The position numbers and the translations under genes were made by a program. Positions 26,967 through 36,389 of a stretch of DNA of 51,738 nucleotides are shown here, piece by piece (the first letter of the stretch is position 1; the number at the start of each line of letters is the position of its first letter). The DNA is from Dokdonella immobilis (GTDB lineage: Bacteria; Pseudomonadota; Gammaproteobacteria; Xanthomonadales; Rhodanobacteraceae). The DNA lies in contig NZ_FOVF01000033.1 of NCBI RefSeq assembly GCF_900115085.1, positions 1-51,738 of the forward strand, in the 5' to 3' direction. The notes beneath the pieces were generated by a model that was given only the letters and a program-made list of their open reading frames with translations, made no database searches and was not told the DNA's origin.

Positions 26967-27389
26967 CTACTCGAATACGGCCACGGTGGCGAGCACCCCC
27001 ATGGCCAGGATGATCAGGCATCCGAACATGAACACCGGCCGGCGCACCGGCACATGGTTGGAGCGGGTGTGGACGGTGGCGTGGACCACGCGGCTGGCGA
27101 CGAACAGCCAGGCCAGCCCCTCGGCCAGCGCAGCGGCCGCGTCGAGCTGATGCAGGATCACGACGAGAACATAGAACAGCACCGGAACCTCGAACTGGTT
27201 GCGGATGTTGTTGTTGATCTTCTGCACGCTATCCGGCCAGGCATCGGCATGCAGCGCCCGGCGCGCAAGATCGACCTGCCCGTCTCTCAGCGCGCGCGAC
27301 TTGGCCACGGCCAGGGCGACATAGACCCCGATCGTCAGCAGGATCTGGAGCAGAACCGGCAGGAAGATGAACTGGCTGGGCAGGGACAT
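26967..27389 (-). CDS. MAPEG-family membrane protein
   Basis: A 140-residue protein with four membrane helices (about residues 5-27, 60-80, 85-103, 118-138). The MAPEG signature is visible in NNNIRNQFEVPVLFYVL and ASRVVHATVHTRSNHVPVRRPVFMFG. Eukaryotic relatives are glutathione transferases of eicosanoid metabolism; bacterial ones are mostly uncharacterised inner-membrane proteins. The ATG at 27389 (MSLPSQFIFLPVLLQ) is preferred because a longer in-frame extension is hydrophilic and atypical. Confidence 0.88.
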   Translation of the reverse strand: MSLPSQFIFLPVLLQILLTIGVYVALAVAKSRALRDGQVDLARRALHADAWPDSVQKINNNIRNQFEVPVLFYVLVVILHQLDAAAALAEGLAWLFVASRVVHATVHTRSNHVPVRRPVFMFGCLIILAMGVLATVAVFE

Positions 27390-27917
27390 CGCGACGGCGC
27401 CTGTGGGTCGGGAAGTTCCCGAGTGTAATGGTGACCAGGATGGGAAGTCCGCGGCGATCGGCGTCACGCATCGGGCGATGCGCAGGATCCGTGATCAGGG
27501 CCTGAGGCGAACCAGAACGGATGGCGTTCGCGGTCCACGTTCGCCGCTGCTGCCGTGACCGATCGGGGCAAGTTCTGCAGCGTCGGGTTCGAACTCATGA
27601 TCTGCTCGCCGCGAGTTCCGGATACCTCGATGACCGGGGCGCGCACGAATCTCGAGAAAGCGGGGAGTGTCTCGAACGGGCGACGATTGGGCCCACTGTT
27701 GCTGTTTCTCGCTAGCGCGGGTCGCGGCGATCAAGCGGGTCCCCGTGTTGCAGCGCGTCTTGCACAACCATACGCCGGCGTACAGACTCGCTGCGAGCCC
27801 TCCATCGCGGGGAGCTGGGCGTCGACCGGGGAGGGTCGGGGCGCAGTGCGATACCGGGTTCATCTGTCCGGGGTCCAACCCTGCCGACCAACCTGAGCCT
27901 TCCTGGGAGGGAATGCC
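27390..27917. other. 528-base spacer without a convincing gene
   Basis: The spacer lies between two divergent starts. Short open frames on both strands have no recognisable domain and unconvincing ribosome sites; the best is a 44-codon minus-strand frame starting at 27598. The right end carries the candidate promoter at 27847-27870 and the leader of the lipase-like gene. Confidence 0.5.
27847..27870 (+). promoter_or_regulatory. Candidate promoter motif shared with the site at 12364
   Basis: TGCG-N2-AC-N-GG-N3-CATCTGTCCG recurs here with the spacing seen upstream of the delta-60 repeat gene. It ends 47 bases before the GTG start, leaving a leader with its own ribosome site. The fixed positions match in both copies, but two copies do not establish a regulon. 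Confidence 0.35.
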
Positions 27918-29861
27918 GTGAACCGAACCCAACTCGCACTGTCCGTGTTCGCTCTATCCATTTCTGCATCTTTGCTGGCTGCGGAAGACGTCCCTGACGC
28001 GATGGCGTTTGCCAAGCAACTCTCCGGTCCAGCATCGGAGATCGCCAGCATGCGCGCGCCTTCACCCATCGATGCGACGATACATTCGCACAGCGCCCTG
28101 CTGCCCGTGCACTTCAGCAACAATGCCCAGGGCGAACGCAGCTGGCAAGCCACGCTGCCGGTCGAGAACGGCAGGTTGCGATTCGCCGTCTTCGAGCCGG
28201 CCGATGCGAACTGGCAGGTCGACATGCTCGATGCATCGGGACGCTCGGTGTCGGCCGCTTCGAATGCTTCACGCGTGATCGACACCGACTTCGGCATCGA
28301 GCAGGCGCGCGTACCGGCCATGCGTTACGACTTCGACAAGATGGACGGCAACAGCTGGACGCTCAGGCTGCATGGTTCGGCCGGCAGCCGCGACGGCTTC
28401 GTCCTCGTCGAAGGCGACCAGGCCACCGAGCTGGCCTCCTACCAGACCCACACCCGGCAGCTGACCGGCCAGCGCCTGGGCCTGACCGCACTGCTGACCA
28501 CTTCAAATGACGAGCGCGTCAGCGTCGGCAACACAGCCGGTCGGATTACCGAGGCCAGCATCAGGGTCACGAATCCGGACCGCAGCATCGCCACCTACGC
28601 GATGTACGACGATGGCCGGCACGATGACGGCGTAGCCGGCGATGGCCTGTTCGCGGGCGATTTTCCGACCCAGGGTGCCGGCGACTACGTGGCGCAGGTC
28701 GAGGCACGCGGCATCACCGCACGCGGTCAGGCCTTCGTACGCACGGCCGAACACCTGCTGCCGGTGGTCGATGCCAGCCTCGAGCTCAGCGCGTTGCGCG
28801 CGGCAGCGGTCGCCAGCGACGGCGATCGCCTGAGCATTCGCGTGCCGGTCAGTTCGCGCGCACCCGGGCAGCACTACCGGGCCATCGGCGAAGTCTGGGG
28901 AACGGATGCGCGCGGCAAGTCGGTACCGGTCGCCTGGCTCGGCGGCATGGTCAGCCCGGCCAACGGCACGCTGGCGCTTGGCTTCGACGAGCGCTGGATC
29001 GCGTTGGCAGCGGCAAAAGCGCCGTATGAGTTGCGCAACCTGCGCATCGAGGACCCCGACCACTTCATCACGGTGGCCTCGGCCTCGCGCATGGCGCTCG
29101 ACCTGCCGGCCTTGCGCACCACCGCAAAGCCCACGGACATCGTCGTCGACGAACGCATGACGATGGGACCGCGGCCGGCCAACCTCAACGGAACGAACGG
29201 CGTAGGCCAGCGCCTGTTGCTCGTCCACGGCTACTGTTCCGGCGGAGTCTGGCCGGCGTCGCAGTTCTCGAGCGCGTCGACTTTCCTCGATGTCAACCAG
29301 AACCGCAGCCATGACCAGTTCGCGCAGCGGATCCGCGACTTCGGCGCGACCTGGAACTCGTTCGGAACGGTTTCGCACAGCCAGGGTGGTGCCGCTTCGC
29401 TGCACCTGTACACCTACTACTGGAGCGGCCTCGACAACGCCACCGGCAATCGCCTGATGCAATCGGTCGGCACACCGTACAAGGGCACCAACCTGTCCGG
29501 CATCCTGGCCACGATCGGCAGCTGGTTCGGCGTTGCCTGCGGTTCCAACAGCGACATGACCTACAGCGGTGCCTCGGCCTGGCTGGCCGGCATTCCAAGC
29601 TGGGCGCGGGCCAAGGTCAACTACTACACGACCTCGTTCAAGCTCACCCACTGGTGGGTCAACGACTACTGCAACTTCGCCAGCGACCTCGTCCTCAGCG
29701 ATCCCGAAGATGGCACCACCGAGCAGGCCAACGGGCAGCTCTCGGGTGGGGTCAACCGCGGCCATGTCACCGGCCAATGCCATACCAGCGGCATGCGCGA
29801 TCCGGCGCAGTACCTTGATTCGAGTCGCAACGCGACGATGAACAGCAACGCGGCACGCTGA
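27918..29861 (+). CDS. Secreted lipase-like alpha/beta hydrolase with N-terminal beta domain
   Basis: A 647-residue exported protein (signal MNRTQLALSVFALSISASLLA). The middle region has the calcium-site-like run YDDGRHDDGVAGDGLFAGDF (about residue 232), typical of the choice-of-anchor X type beta domain. The hydrolase follows: an oxyanion segment LLLVHGYCSGGVWP, then the nucleophile elbow SHSQGGAA with Ser488, and later SDLVLSDPEDGTTEQANG and RGHVTGQCHTSGM, which may hold the acid and catalytic His. The start is GTG, justified by GGGAGG at 27905-27910; the nearby ATG at 27913 is out of frame and stops after two codons. It probably cleaves esters outside the cell; lipase versus other esterase is open. 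Confidence 0.85.
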   Translation: MNRTQLALSVFALSISASLLAAEDVPDAMAFAKQLSGPASEIASMRAPSPIDATIHSHSALLPVHFSNNAQGERSWQATLPVENGRLRFAVFEPADANWQVDMLDASGRSVSAASNASRVIDTDFGIEQARVPAMRYDFDKMDGNSWTLRLHGSAGSRDGFVLVEGDQATELASYQTHTRQLTGQRLGLTALLTTSNDERVSVGNTAGRITEASIRVTNPDRSIATYAMYDDGRHDDGVAGDGLFAGDFPTQGAGDYVAQVEARGITARGQAFVRTAEHLLPVVDASLELSALRAAAVASDGDRLSIRVPVSSRAPGQHYRAIGEVWGTDARGKSVPVAWLGGMVSPANGTLALGFDERWIALAAAKAPYELRNLRIEDPDHFITVASASRMALDLPALRTTAKPTDIVVDERMTMGPRPANLNGTNGVGQRLLLVHGYCSGGVWPASQFSSASTFLDVNQNRSHDQFAQRIRDFGATWNSFGTVSHSQGGAASLHLYTYYWSGLDNATGNRLMQSVGTPYKGTNLSGILATIGSWFGVACGSNSDMTYSGASAWLAGIPSWARAKVNYYTTSFKLTHWWVNDYCNFASDLVLSDPEDGTTEQANGQLSGGVNRGHVTGQCHTSGMRDPAQYLDSSRNATMNSNAAR

Positions 29862-30101
29862 TCGACTCTCCCGGGGTGCGGCATGGGCCGTGCCCCGGGT
29901 TCAGGGCGGGCTATTCCGCCAGGTCGAGGCCAGGCGCGCCGTACCCGTTCGCTGCAATGTCGGCACCCCCCAGTCGCCCGGCCAAATCGCGCCATCTGCC
30001 CGCGCTCATGGCGAGCCGCGCGCCGATGCGGCAATGCGGGCCGGTTCGGTCGATAATCCGGCAGGGCCTGCCCCGAAGCGGCAGTGGCGGAGAATCGCGG
30101 C

Positions 30102-31091
30102 ATGAGCACACGCAAGATTCGCTGGGGCGTGATCGGCGCAGGCCGCATTGCCCGCCAGTTCGCGGCCGATGTCACGCACACGCGCAACGCCGAACTGGTT
30201 GCCGTCGCCGCACGTGAGCGCCCCCGAGCGCGCGAGTTTGCGGCGCGCTGGTCGATTCCGGCGGCCTATGCGGGCTACGAGCCGCTCTATGAAGCCGCGG
30301 ACGTCGATGCACTCTACATCGCGACCCCGCACACCCTGCATCTCGAGCAGGCGAGCGCCGCGCTGCGCGCCGGCAAGGCCGTGTTCTGCGAGAAACCGAT
30401 CACCGTCTCGGCTGTGCAATGCCAGCAACTGATCGATGAAGCCGCGCAGCAGCAATGCTTCCTGGCCGAGGCCATGTGGACCCTGTTCCTGCCTGCCATC
30501 CGCATGGCCCAGGCCTGGGTCGCCGAGGGCCGCATTGGAACACTCACCCATCTCAGTGCCGATTTTGGCTACCCGATGCCGTACAAGCCGGTCGGGCGCG
30601 AGTACGACCCGGCGCTGGGCGGGGGTGTCCTGCTCGACATGGGTATCTACCCGATCACCCTGGCCCTGCAGTTCTTTCCTGACAACCCGCAAGCCATGCA
30701 CACGGTCACACAGTTCGCCGAAAACGGCGTCGAAGATCACCTCAGCATGCTCTGGGACTGCGGTGCCGCCAGCGCAAGCCTGACCACCTCGTTCCGCAGC
30801 AAGCTGCCCAACGTCGCCACGATCGTCGGCACTGACGGCTACATCCGCATTCCCGATTTCTGGCGCGCAAGGGAATGCTCGCTGTTCCGCCTCGACGAAC
30901 GCATCGACCATTTCTACGATGGCCGAAAGGGCGGCGGCTTCGAGTTCGAGATCCAGTCCGTCTCCGAAGACATCGCCGCAGGACGATTGTCATCGGCTCT
31001 GGTGCCGCTCGAAACCAGCTTGCGGGTACAAAGGATGATGGGCCGGATTCGCAGTGAATTTTCCTCGCCCGCTCCGCCAATGCCGGGCTAA
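30102..31091 (+). CDS. Gfo/Idh/MocA-family NAD(P)-dependent oxidoreductase
   Basis: A 329-residue enzyme with an N-terminal Rossmann fold (WGVIGAGRIARQFAADV), ADVDALYIATPHTLH, and the family EKP motif in AVFCEKPITV with its conserved Lys. The C-terminal GFO_IDH_MocA domain includes GGGVLLDMGIYPITLALQFF. The pattern resembles dihydrodiol dehydrogenase and glucose-fructose oxidoreductase relatives that act on sugars or cyclic diols. The ATG at 30102 follows GGAG by nine bases; a GTG six codons earlier is possible. The 240 bases upstream show no other gene. Confidence 0.9.
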   Translation: MSTRKIRWGVIGAGRIARQFAADVTHTRNAELVAVAARERPRAREFAARWSIPAAYAGYEPLYEAADVDALYIATPHTLHLEQASAALRAGKAVFCEKPITVSAVQCQQLIDEAAQQQCFLAEAMWTLFLPAIRMAQAWVAEGRIGTLTHLSADFGYPMPYKPVGREYDPALGGGVLLDMGIYPITLALQFFPDNPQAMHTVTQFAENGVEDHLSMLWDCGAASASLTTSFRSKLPNVATIVGTDGYIRIPDFWRARECSLFRLDERIDHFYDGRKGGGFEFEIQSVSEDIAAGRLSSALVPLETSLRVQRMMGRIRSEFSSPAPPMPG

Positions 31092-31124
31092 CATCTTAGG
31101 TAGCCGTGCACGCAGCGCTTGATC

Positions 31125-31643
31125 CTACCTGCAGGTCACAATTCCCAGATCGAGCGCAGGCTGATTCATTCGATATCGCTGGACTGTCAGGGTGGTGTTG
31201 GTGAGTTTCATCTTGAGCCAAAGCGAGGCTTGCCTGCAGATCGTCTCCTGGGACTCATTCAGGGACGCATCACCCATCTCGACTATCACGACAGGGCCAT
31301 GCGGCCCATCGCTCACGCCCTTTATCTTCACGCTCCCTATGCGCCTGCGCCGCTGCTCGCGTCTGGATGCGTCGGCTGATTGCGCGACCTGCTTCTGCAA
31401 TTCCCTCACGCTCTCCTCGGATACGCGGGCAAACTCCCGGGCAGCAACCTCCATATCCCGGGCGAGCAGAAAAGCGTTCACCTGGTATGAATACCAGGGA
31501 TATACCAACGCCACTGCGAGAAAAATCGTCACTGCAATCCACAATCGACCGTCAAAACTGCCGGTTGACCCAGTTCTGTAAATACGACCTGAGACTTGCC
31601 GTCGAACAGCACTCCAGTCATCGTCTCGCTTCTGGTCTTCCAT
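31125..31643 (-). CDS. Small single-pass membrane protein, unknown function
   Basis: A 172-residue protein with a charged N-terminus, one membrane helix (about residues 34-53, LWIAVTIFLAVALVYPWYSY), an Arg/Glu-rich coiled coil (about 60-105, EFARVSEESVRELQKQVAQ) and a C-terminal beta-like domain (VKIKGVSDGPHGPVVIVEMGDASLNES). I recognise no family. AAGGAG precedes the start by about eight bases. The gene begins 38 bases after the helicase stop on the same strand, in the same visibly lower-GC stretch, so the two may be co-transcribed and co-acquired. Confidence 0.7.
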   Translation of the reverse strand: MEDQKRDDDWSAVRRQVSGRIYRTGSTGSFDGRLWIAVTIFLAVALVYPWYSYQVNAFLLARDMEVAAREFARVSEESVRELQKQVAQSADASRREQRRRRIGSVKIKGVSDGPHGPVVIVEMGDASLNESQETICRQASLWLKMKLTNTTLTVQRYRMNQPALDLGIVTCR

Positions 31644-31681
31644 GCAGAGAACTCCTTGGTTCCGAGAGCGATGGGCGGCGA

Positions 31682-33676
31682 TTAGAGGCGGGGAATACCC
31701 GCAGCGACCAGCAGTTCAAAAGCCGGATCGTAATAGTGTGGGTTGCGCGTCGGGTCATCCGCATCGCCTTCGGGTACGACTACGACCATGCCTTGTCGAG
31801 CGCGGGTCAAGAGCACGCGGTAGGCATTGAGCAGATATCGCTGACGATCCTCCTTCAGAATTCGTTGCCAGCGCTTGCCCTTGAAGCCGAAATAATCCCA
31901 CGCGTTGGTCCGCACTCGCAAATCGCCGTCCCACACCACGCAGGCCCAATCAAGTTCGAGACCCTGCACTTGAAATTCGGTGGCTACGTCTTCGAGATAG
32001 TAGGATGAGCGCACGTCGGTCTTGTCGTGGAGAAACCAGTGCACCGGATCGATCGTCGCACGGACGTCGATCGCGTAAGGCTTGAGCCGTTGTGCTTGCG
32101 AAGAAACGATCATGCCGTAGCGTTCGTTCCCCCGCGCCTGGCTGCGCAGCCACTGTTTGGCTGCCGGCAGGCTTCGCGTGAGTCTGATTGGGAAGTGTGG
32201 CAATACTTCGCGCAGCGATTGCCTTGCCGGTTCCAGCTCCAGGGCAAGCAGCTGATTGATGAATGTTGACACCCTGTCTGAACGAAACGAGCGCACCGAG
32301 GTCGCCAGGTGAAGTGCGTGGTCATTCGTCACGCGGCTGCTTTCACCAAGCCGTGCCAACTGCTCGGTTGCGCGAAACTCGATCTCGGTCAGCTTCGGCG
32401 ACAGGTGCACCTGCCAATGGGGGAATCGATTGTTGACGGCATCAAGCCACGCGCCAATGCCAGCCTCACCGGTATTGATCTCCTGGCCGCTCCCGACGAG
32501 GCAGACAACAACCGCCCAATCGTCATGACGGTCCATGCAGGAGATCAAGAATTCAGGTTCGGACGCCGCAAAATCGGGTATCCGACGTTTCCTGCGCATG
32601 AAATCAGCCGTCTTTTCACGATTCCACGCCCGCTGAGCCTCATCGAACAGGGCAACATGCTCGACCGGAGGCTTCTCGTCGTGCAATCCCTCATCCCGAA
32701 AATGATGGATCGCCTGGATGAACTGCTTTACCGCGCTCCGAGCTTCGCCAATCCGCTTTGATCGCCCTTGCTCCTTGGCACGTGCGACTTCGTCGTGTGC
32801 CAAGGCCTCAACCAGCACCCGTACGAGTGGTCCGTTTCCGGATAGGAAAACGCTGTAGAGCGCGTCATCCTCTTTGGTATGTCGGTTCGCGATGTCGAGC
32901 CCGACAAGCGTCTTTCCGGCACCGGGAACTCCCGTGACCAGGCAAATAACCTTGCGACCGTACTGACGAGCGTCCTCGATGACTTGACTCAAACGCTGTG
33001 CAGTAAGTGCGAGATTCTGGGCGCCCGCGTCACTGCGCGAAATGCTTTCAACCGCATGCCCTGCGTAGAGTGCGGTCGCTGCTTCGACTATCGTAGGTGT
33101 CGGCATATAGCGGCCCGTCTGCCATTTCATCCAGTCAATTGCAGAGCCAGCGAAGTAGTCCAGGCCAAATTGCAGCGCATGGCGCAAAGAGGCTGCATTT
33201 GCCCGCAATGGCTGTAACAAACGATCGCTGTGATCCGTTGAGGCCTTGGTCAGCGTAGGAGTTGGTGCACGTGTAGCGATCAGCAGGGGCACAACGGGCA
33301 ACCCGTGCGACGGCTCGTGAAAGTTTTTCAGGTCAAGTGCGTAGTCCCAGACCTGATTGAGGCCGGCGGAAGTGAAGGCTTGTTCGCCGACCTTGAACTC
33401 GAGTACGAACAGGACGTGATCCAGTATCAGGACCGTATCGATACGCTTGCCGAGTCGCGGAATCGAATACTCAAGATATACCGCCCCGCGACTTCCGGAG
33501 GTGACAAGCGTTTCCTTGAGCAGCCCGATTTGCTCAAGCCAGGCATTTCTCTGCATCTCCTCAACCGGAAAATCTGACCCTCCGACCAGGTGCCCGAGAA
33601 TTGCCTGTTCGTCCGCACCGAGGAACGAGTCGATCGAGGCCGCATAGGACCAACGTTGCCACGGGCTTGCTGCCAC
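31682..33676 (-). CDS. DUF2075/Schlafen-like helicase with N-terminal nuclease-like domain
   Basis: A 664-residue protein. Residues 60-110 contain KRIDTVLILDHVLFVLEFKVG, whose Asp80, Glu93 and Lys95 fit a PD-(D/E)xK nuclease core. The helicase part has Walker A GVPGAGKT (249-256), Walker B VALFDEAQRAW, VQGLELDWACVVWDGD and a late SF1 motif YRVLLTRARQGMVVV. Such DUF2075 proteins are sporadic accessory genes, some in defence islands; that role is inferred here. The GTG at 33676 is chosen because AAGGAT lies upstream and the family N-terminus (WSYAASIDSFLGADEQAILG) starts just after; a longer in-frame start at 33883 adds atypical sequence. Base composition is lower in GC than the neighbours, suggesting transfer. 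Confidence 0.82.
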   Translation of the reverse strand: MAASPWQRWSYAASIDSFLGADEQAILGHLVGGSDFPVEEMQRNAWLEQIGLLKETLVTSGSRGAVYLEYSIPRLGKRIDTVLILDHVLFVLEFKVGEQAFTSAGLNQVWDYALDLKNFHEPSHGLPVVPLLIATRAPTPTLTKASTDHSDRLLQPLRANAASLRHALQFGLDYFAGSAIDWMKWQTGRYMPTPTIVEAATALYAGHAVESISRSDAGAQNLALTAQRLSQVIEDARQYGRKVICLVTGVPGAGKTLVGLDIANRHTKEDDALYSVFLSGNGPLVRVLVEALAHDEVARAKEQGRSKRIGEARSAVKQFIQAIHHFRDEGLHDEKPPVEHVALFDEAQRAWNREKTADFMRRKRRIPDFAASEPEFLISCMDRHDDWAVVVCLVGSGQEINTGEAGIGAWLDAVNNRFPHWQVHLSPKLTEIEFRATEQLARLGESSRVTNDHALHLATSVRSFRSDRVSTFINQLLALELEPARQSLREVLPHFPIRLTRSLPAAKQWLRSQARGNERYGMIVSSQAQRLKPYAIDVRATIDPVHWFLHDKTDVRSSYYLEDVATEFQVQGLELDWACVVWDGDLRVRTNAWDYFGFKGKRWQRILKEDRQRYLLNAYRVLLTRARQGMVVVVPEGDADDPTRNPHYYDPAFELLVAAGIPRL

Positions 33677-33973
33677 GACGTCTCGATCCTTATGCGACTT
33701 TTGGTACCACCAGGTTAGCTGGCGGGGGCGCCAACGGCAAAGGACCCTGTACCTCGAAACGGGCAGGCTGTGCGCATGTGCATGGCAGCCCGTGGGATCG
33801 TTGGTCGCCGACCACCGATCCCGGATGCTGATCGAGCTGGATGACCCGCGCGCCAGTGGATGCACTGAGTCGGTCAAGTGCATCGTGCGCGGCGGCGAGC
33901 TGCGTGCGCTTTTTCACGCTTGTTGTGCTCTGCGAAAGAGGGAGCCGGGGCGTTCTTCGATCGTCCCGGCGGT

Positions 33974-35395
33974 TCAGGAAACCACCCGATTGCGGCCCAG
34001 GCGTTTCGCCTCGAAGAGATTGCGGTCCGCGGCGCGGATCAGTTGCTGCGCAGACATGTCGCCATCAAGCACCGCCACGCCGGCGCTGATGCTGATCTGG
34101 GCTGCCGCCGGGACGCTGGCGTGCAGCATCTTGAGTTCGGCAACGGCGCGTCGCGCTTCTTCGGCGATGCGCGCGGCATCGGCTGATGTGGTTTCAGGCA
34201 GGATCAGGGCGAATTCCTCGCCACCGTAGCGTGCGACCATGTCGGCAGGCCGGTGGCAGCAGGACTGCAAGGCCGCCGCAATCCGCTTCAGACACTCGTC
34301 GCCGGCCTGGTGACCGTAGTCGTCGTTGTAGGGCTTGAAGGCATCGACATCGCACATGACCAGGGCCAGGGCCCGGCCGTGACGTCGCGCAATCGCGATC
34401 TGTGCGGCGAGGTAGGCATCGAAGAAGCGCCGGTTGGGGAGCGTGGTCAGGGCGTCATGCAGGGACAACTGCTCGAGGGCCCGGTTGGCCTCGCTGAGTT
34501 CGTGGGTCAACTGGGCCAGGCGTGCGTTTTGCGTGGCGGTCTCAAGCAGCAGCACGATCAGCAGTGAGCTGGCTGCAAGCAGACCATAGAGGCGCGAGGC
34601 GTACCAGCCCAGGTCGAAACGGGCGGTGTTGAAGATCACAAACAACGCCACCTCGAATAGCCACCCGCACAGCACGACCATCAGCCAGAGATCGAGCATC
34701 GTGCGCGGCCGGCGTCGCCACAGGCTGAACAAGGCGAGCAGGCTGAGCAGCCAGAATGCATAGCCGAGCGCGGCCAGGGTCGGTGTCGGGTGATCCTCGA
34801 GCAGGAGCGTCGGCAACAAGGCCTGTCCGGCGCTGGCGAGAAGCGTCATGCCGCACACCCCAGTCAGCGCGATCGTCGCGGCCAACACGATCCCCGCGGT
34901 GTTGTCGCCCGGCTGCGCCGAAGCGGCGTCCGACCCTGCACCGGGCTCGGACGCATCGCGATCCAGCAAGGCATAGCCGAGAACAAAAAACGGAAATCCG
35001 CCATGCCAGAACACGTAGAGCCAGACCGACGTCTGGGGGCCGGCGCCGAGCAGGCCGGTCGCCGAGAACACGCCGGGAAAGCTGAGGATATGGGCGACAA
35101 CGATGCAGGCGGTGAACAGGTAGCCACTGGCCAGCACCAGCAGTGCCGGCCTTTGCGAGAAATTGTACTGCCCGAACAGCAGCGCCGCGGTAATCACGAA
35201 ACAGATCGCGAGCGCCGATTCATAGGCCGGGATGAAGGCCGGCACCCGTGCCACCGGCAGGGTCGCCAATGGCACCACGATGACGAAGGTCGCGACCGAG
35301 AAAAGCACGGCGGCCAATGCGAATCGGATCTGAGATCTGCCCGGCGGTCCGGCCAGGAGCAACGCATGGGGAGCGGCGGTCTTGGGTTCGGGCAT
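33974..35395 (-). CDS. MASE4-GGDEF membrane diguanylate cyclase
   Basis: A 473-residue protein with eight or so membrane helices (residues 20-290) matching a MASE4-type sensor (FALAAVLFSVATFVIVVPLATLP, and VWLYVFWHGGFPFFVLGYALL). A short coiled linker (QLTHELSEANRALEQLSLHD) leads to a GGDEF domain with an intact GGEEF near residue 390, and RPAD five residues before it: a complete inhibitory I-site. It makes cyclic di-GMP and should be product-inhibited, unlike the cyclase encoded at 713. The ATG at 35395 follows GAGGGAAC; upstream in-frame sequence is not protein-like. Confidence 0.92.
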   Translation of the reverse strand: MPEPKTAAPHALLLAGPPGRSQIRFALAAVLFSVATFVIVVPLATLPVARVPAFIPAYESALAICFVITAALLFGQYNFSQRPALLVLASGYLFTACIVVAHILSFPGVFSATGLLGAGPQTSVWLYVFWHGGFPFFVLGYALLDRDASEPGAGSDAASAQPGDNTAGIVLAATIALTGVCGMTLLASAGQALLPTLLLEDHPTPTLAALGYAFWLLSLLALFSLWRRRPRTMLDLWLMVVLCGWLFEVALFVIFNTARFDLGWYASRLYGLLAASSLLIVLLLETATQNARLAQLTHELSEANRALEQLSLHDALTTLPNRRFFDAYLAAQIAIARRHGRALALVMCDVDAFKPYNDDYGHQAGDECLKRIAAALQSCCHRPADMVARYGGEEFALILPETTSADAARIAEEARRAVAELKMLHASVPAAAQISISAGVAVLDGDMSAQQLIRAADRNLFEAKRLGRNRVVS

Positions 35396-35648
35396 TGTTC
35401 CCTCGGGAATCCCGGCGGAGGGGTCTGGCGCCGGTCCGGACCCGTCCCTGGGCGGCAGTATCTTTGTCCCACAATGCCCTAAATGGCAGCCAAAAACCAT
35501 TCCTCCCGCAGCCCGGCGCCACGACCCCGCGATGGCGCGGATCTGCGCGGCAGGTCATGCGGATCGGATCGGGGTCGATCCCAAGCGTCTGATGACTGCT
35601 ATCGTTCTGGCCGAGGCCAAACATCAACGGTCAATGGAGACAGCGTCG

Positions 35649-36248
35649 ATGCGCACATTTGTCGTGAGGGCCAGGGCGGCGCCGGTCGATGGCCAGGCGT
35701 TGTTGGCTGCCGTCGGCAAGGAGGCCCACTCCGAAATCCTCGCCCACACACTCATGAACGCCTTGTTCGTGGCCCAGTCGCATCGTGCCGACGTTGCCGT
35801 GCACCTGGTCCTCGAGCGTACGGCTGACTATTCGCGCACGATCAGCATCAATGCCAACGAGCTCGGCGAGCTTGGCGGCTTCCATGAGCGCGCGCTGCTG
35901 GCCAAGCTGTCCGGCGCCCTCGATGTGTCGCGCGGAATGGGAAAGGAGGAGAGTCGCCCGGTCGAGCCCGGCATTATCGTGCGCACGATCAGCTTCGAGA
36001 GGCTTGTGCAGGAACTGGCCGCGGACCATCAGCTGTACGTCATGGACAAAAAGGGCGACCCGATTCGCGAAAAACGATTCGGCACCAGGCCGTGCTTCGT
36101 GCTGACCGACCACATCCCGATGCCGAAAAAGAGTTTCAACAGCCTCGAACGACTCGGCGCCGACAGGATCACCGTGGGTCCGAAGATGCTTTTCGCCTCG
36201 CAGTGCGTCGTGCTGATTCACAACGAACTGGATTTGACCGGACACTGA
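35649..36248 (+). CDS. TrmY-like SPOUT methyltransferase (UPF0217/COG1901)
   Basis: A 199-residue protein that starts MRTFVVRARAAPVDG and ends FASQCVVLIHNELDLTGH, the hallmarks of the TrmY family. Archaeal TrmY methylates N1 of pseudouridine 54 in tRNA using S-adenosylmethionine. The SPOUT knot region is represented by FGTRPCFVLTDHIPMPK and GADRITVGPKMLFASQCVVL. Bacteria normally have 5-methyluridine at position 54, so the substrate of bacterial members is unsettled and no trmY symbol is given. The ATG at 35649 follows GGAGA by about nine bases. The 253 bases upstream hold no other gene. Confidence 0.85.
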   Translation: MRTFVVRARAAPVDGQALLAAVGKEAHSEILAHTLMNALFVAQSHRADVAVHLVLERTADYSRTISINANELGELGGFHERALLAKLSGALDVSRGMGKEESRPVEPGIIVRTISFERLVQELAADHQLYVMDKKGDPIREKRFGTRPCFVLTDHIPMPKKSFNSLERLGADRITVGPKMLFASQCVVLIHNELDLTGH

Positions 36249-36389
36249 TTCCTGTCTTACAGGGAACCGGGGTCAACGTCGGGCCAGTCCAGCGCTACAC
36301 GGCGAGGCCAGCGCAGATCGCGCCAGCGTTGGATACCCGCCCCGGCCAACCAGGCCGGGGCGGAATTGCGGCACGCAAGGCGAGGCTGA

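Noticed and set aside
27464-27598. 44-codon minus-strand frame in the spacer before the lipase-like gene
   Set aside because: Only a weak ribosome site and no recognisable family; could be real but cannot be supported.
33690-33917. 75-codon minus-strand frame upstream of the DUF2075 gene
   Set aside because: GTG start without a ribosome site, overlapping the possible N-terminal extension of the helicase; no domain.
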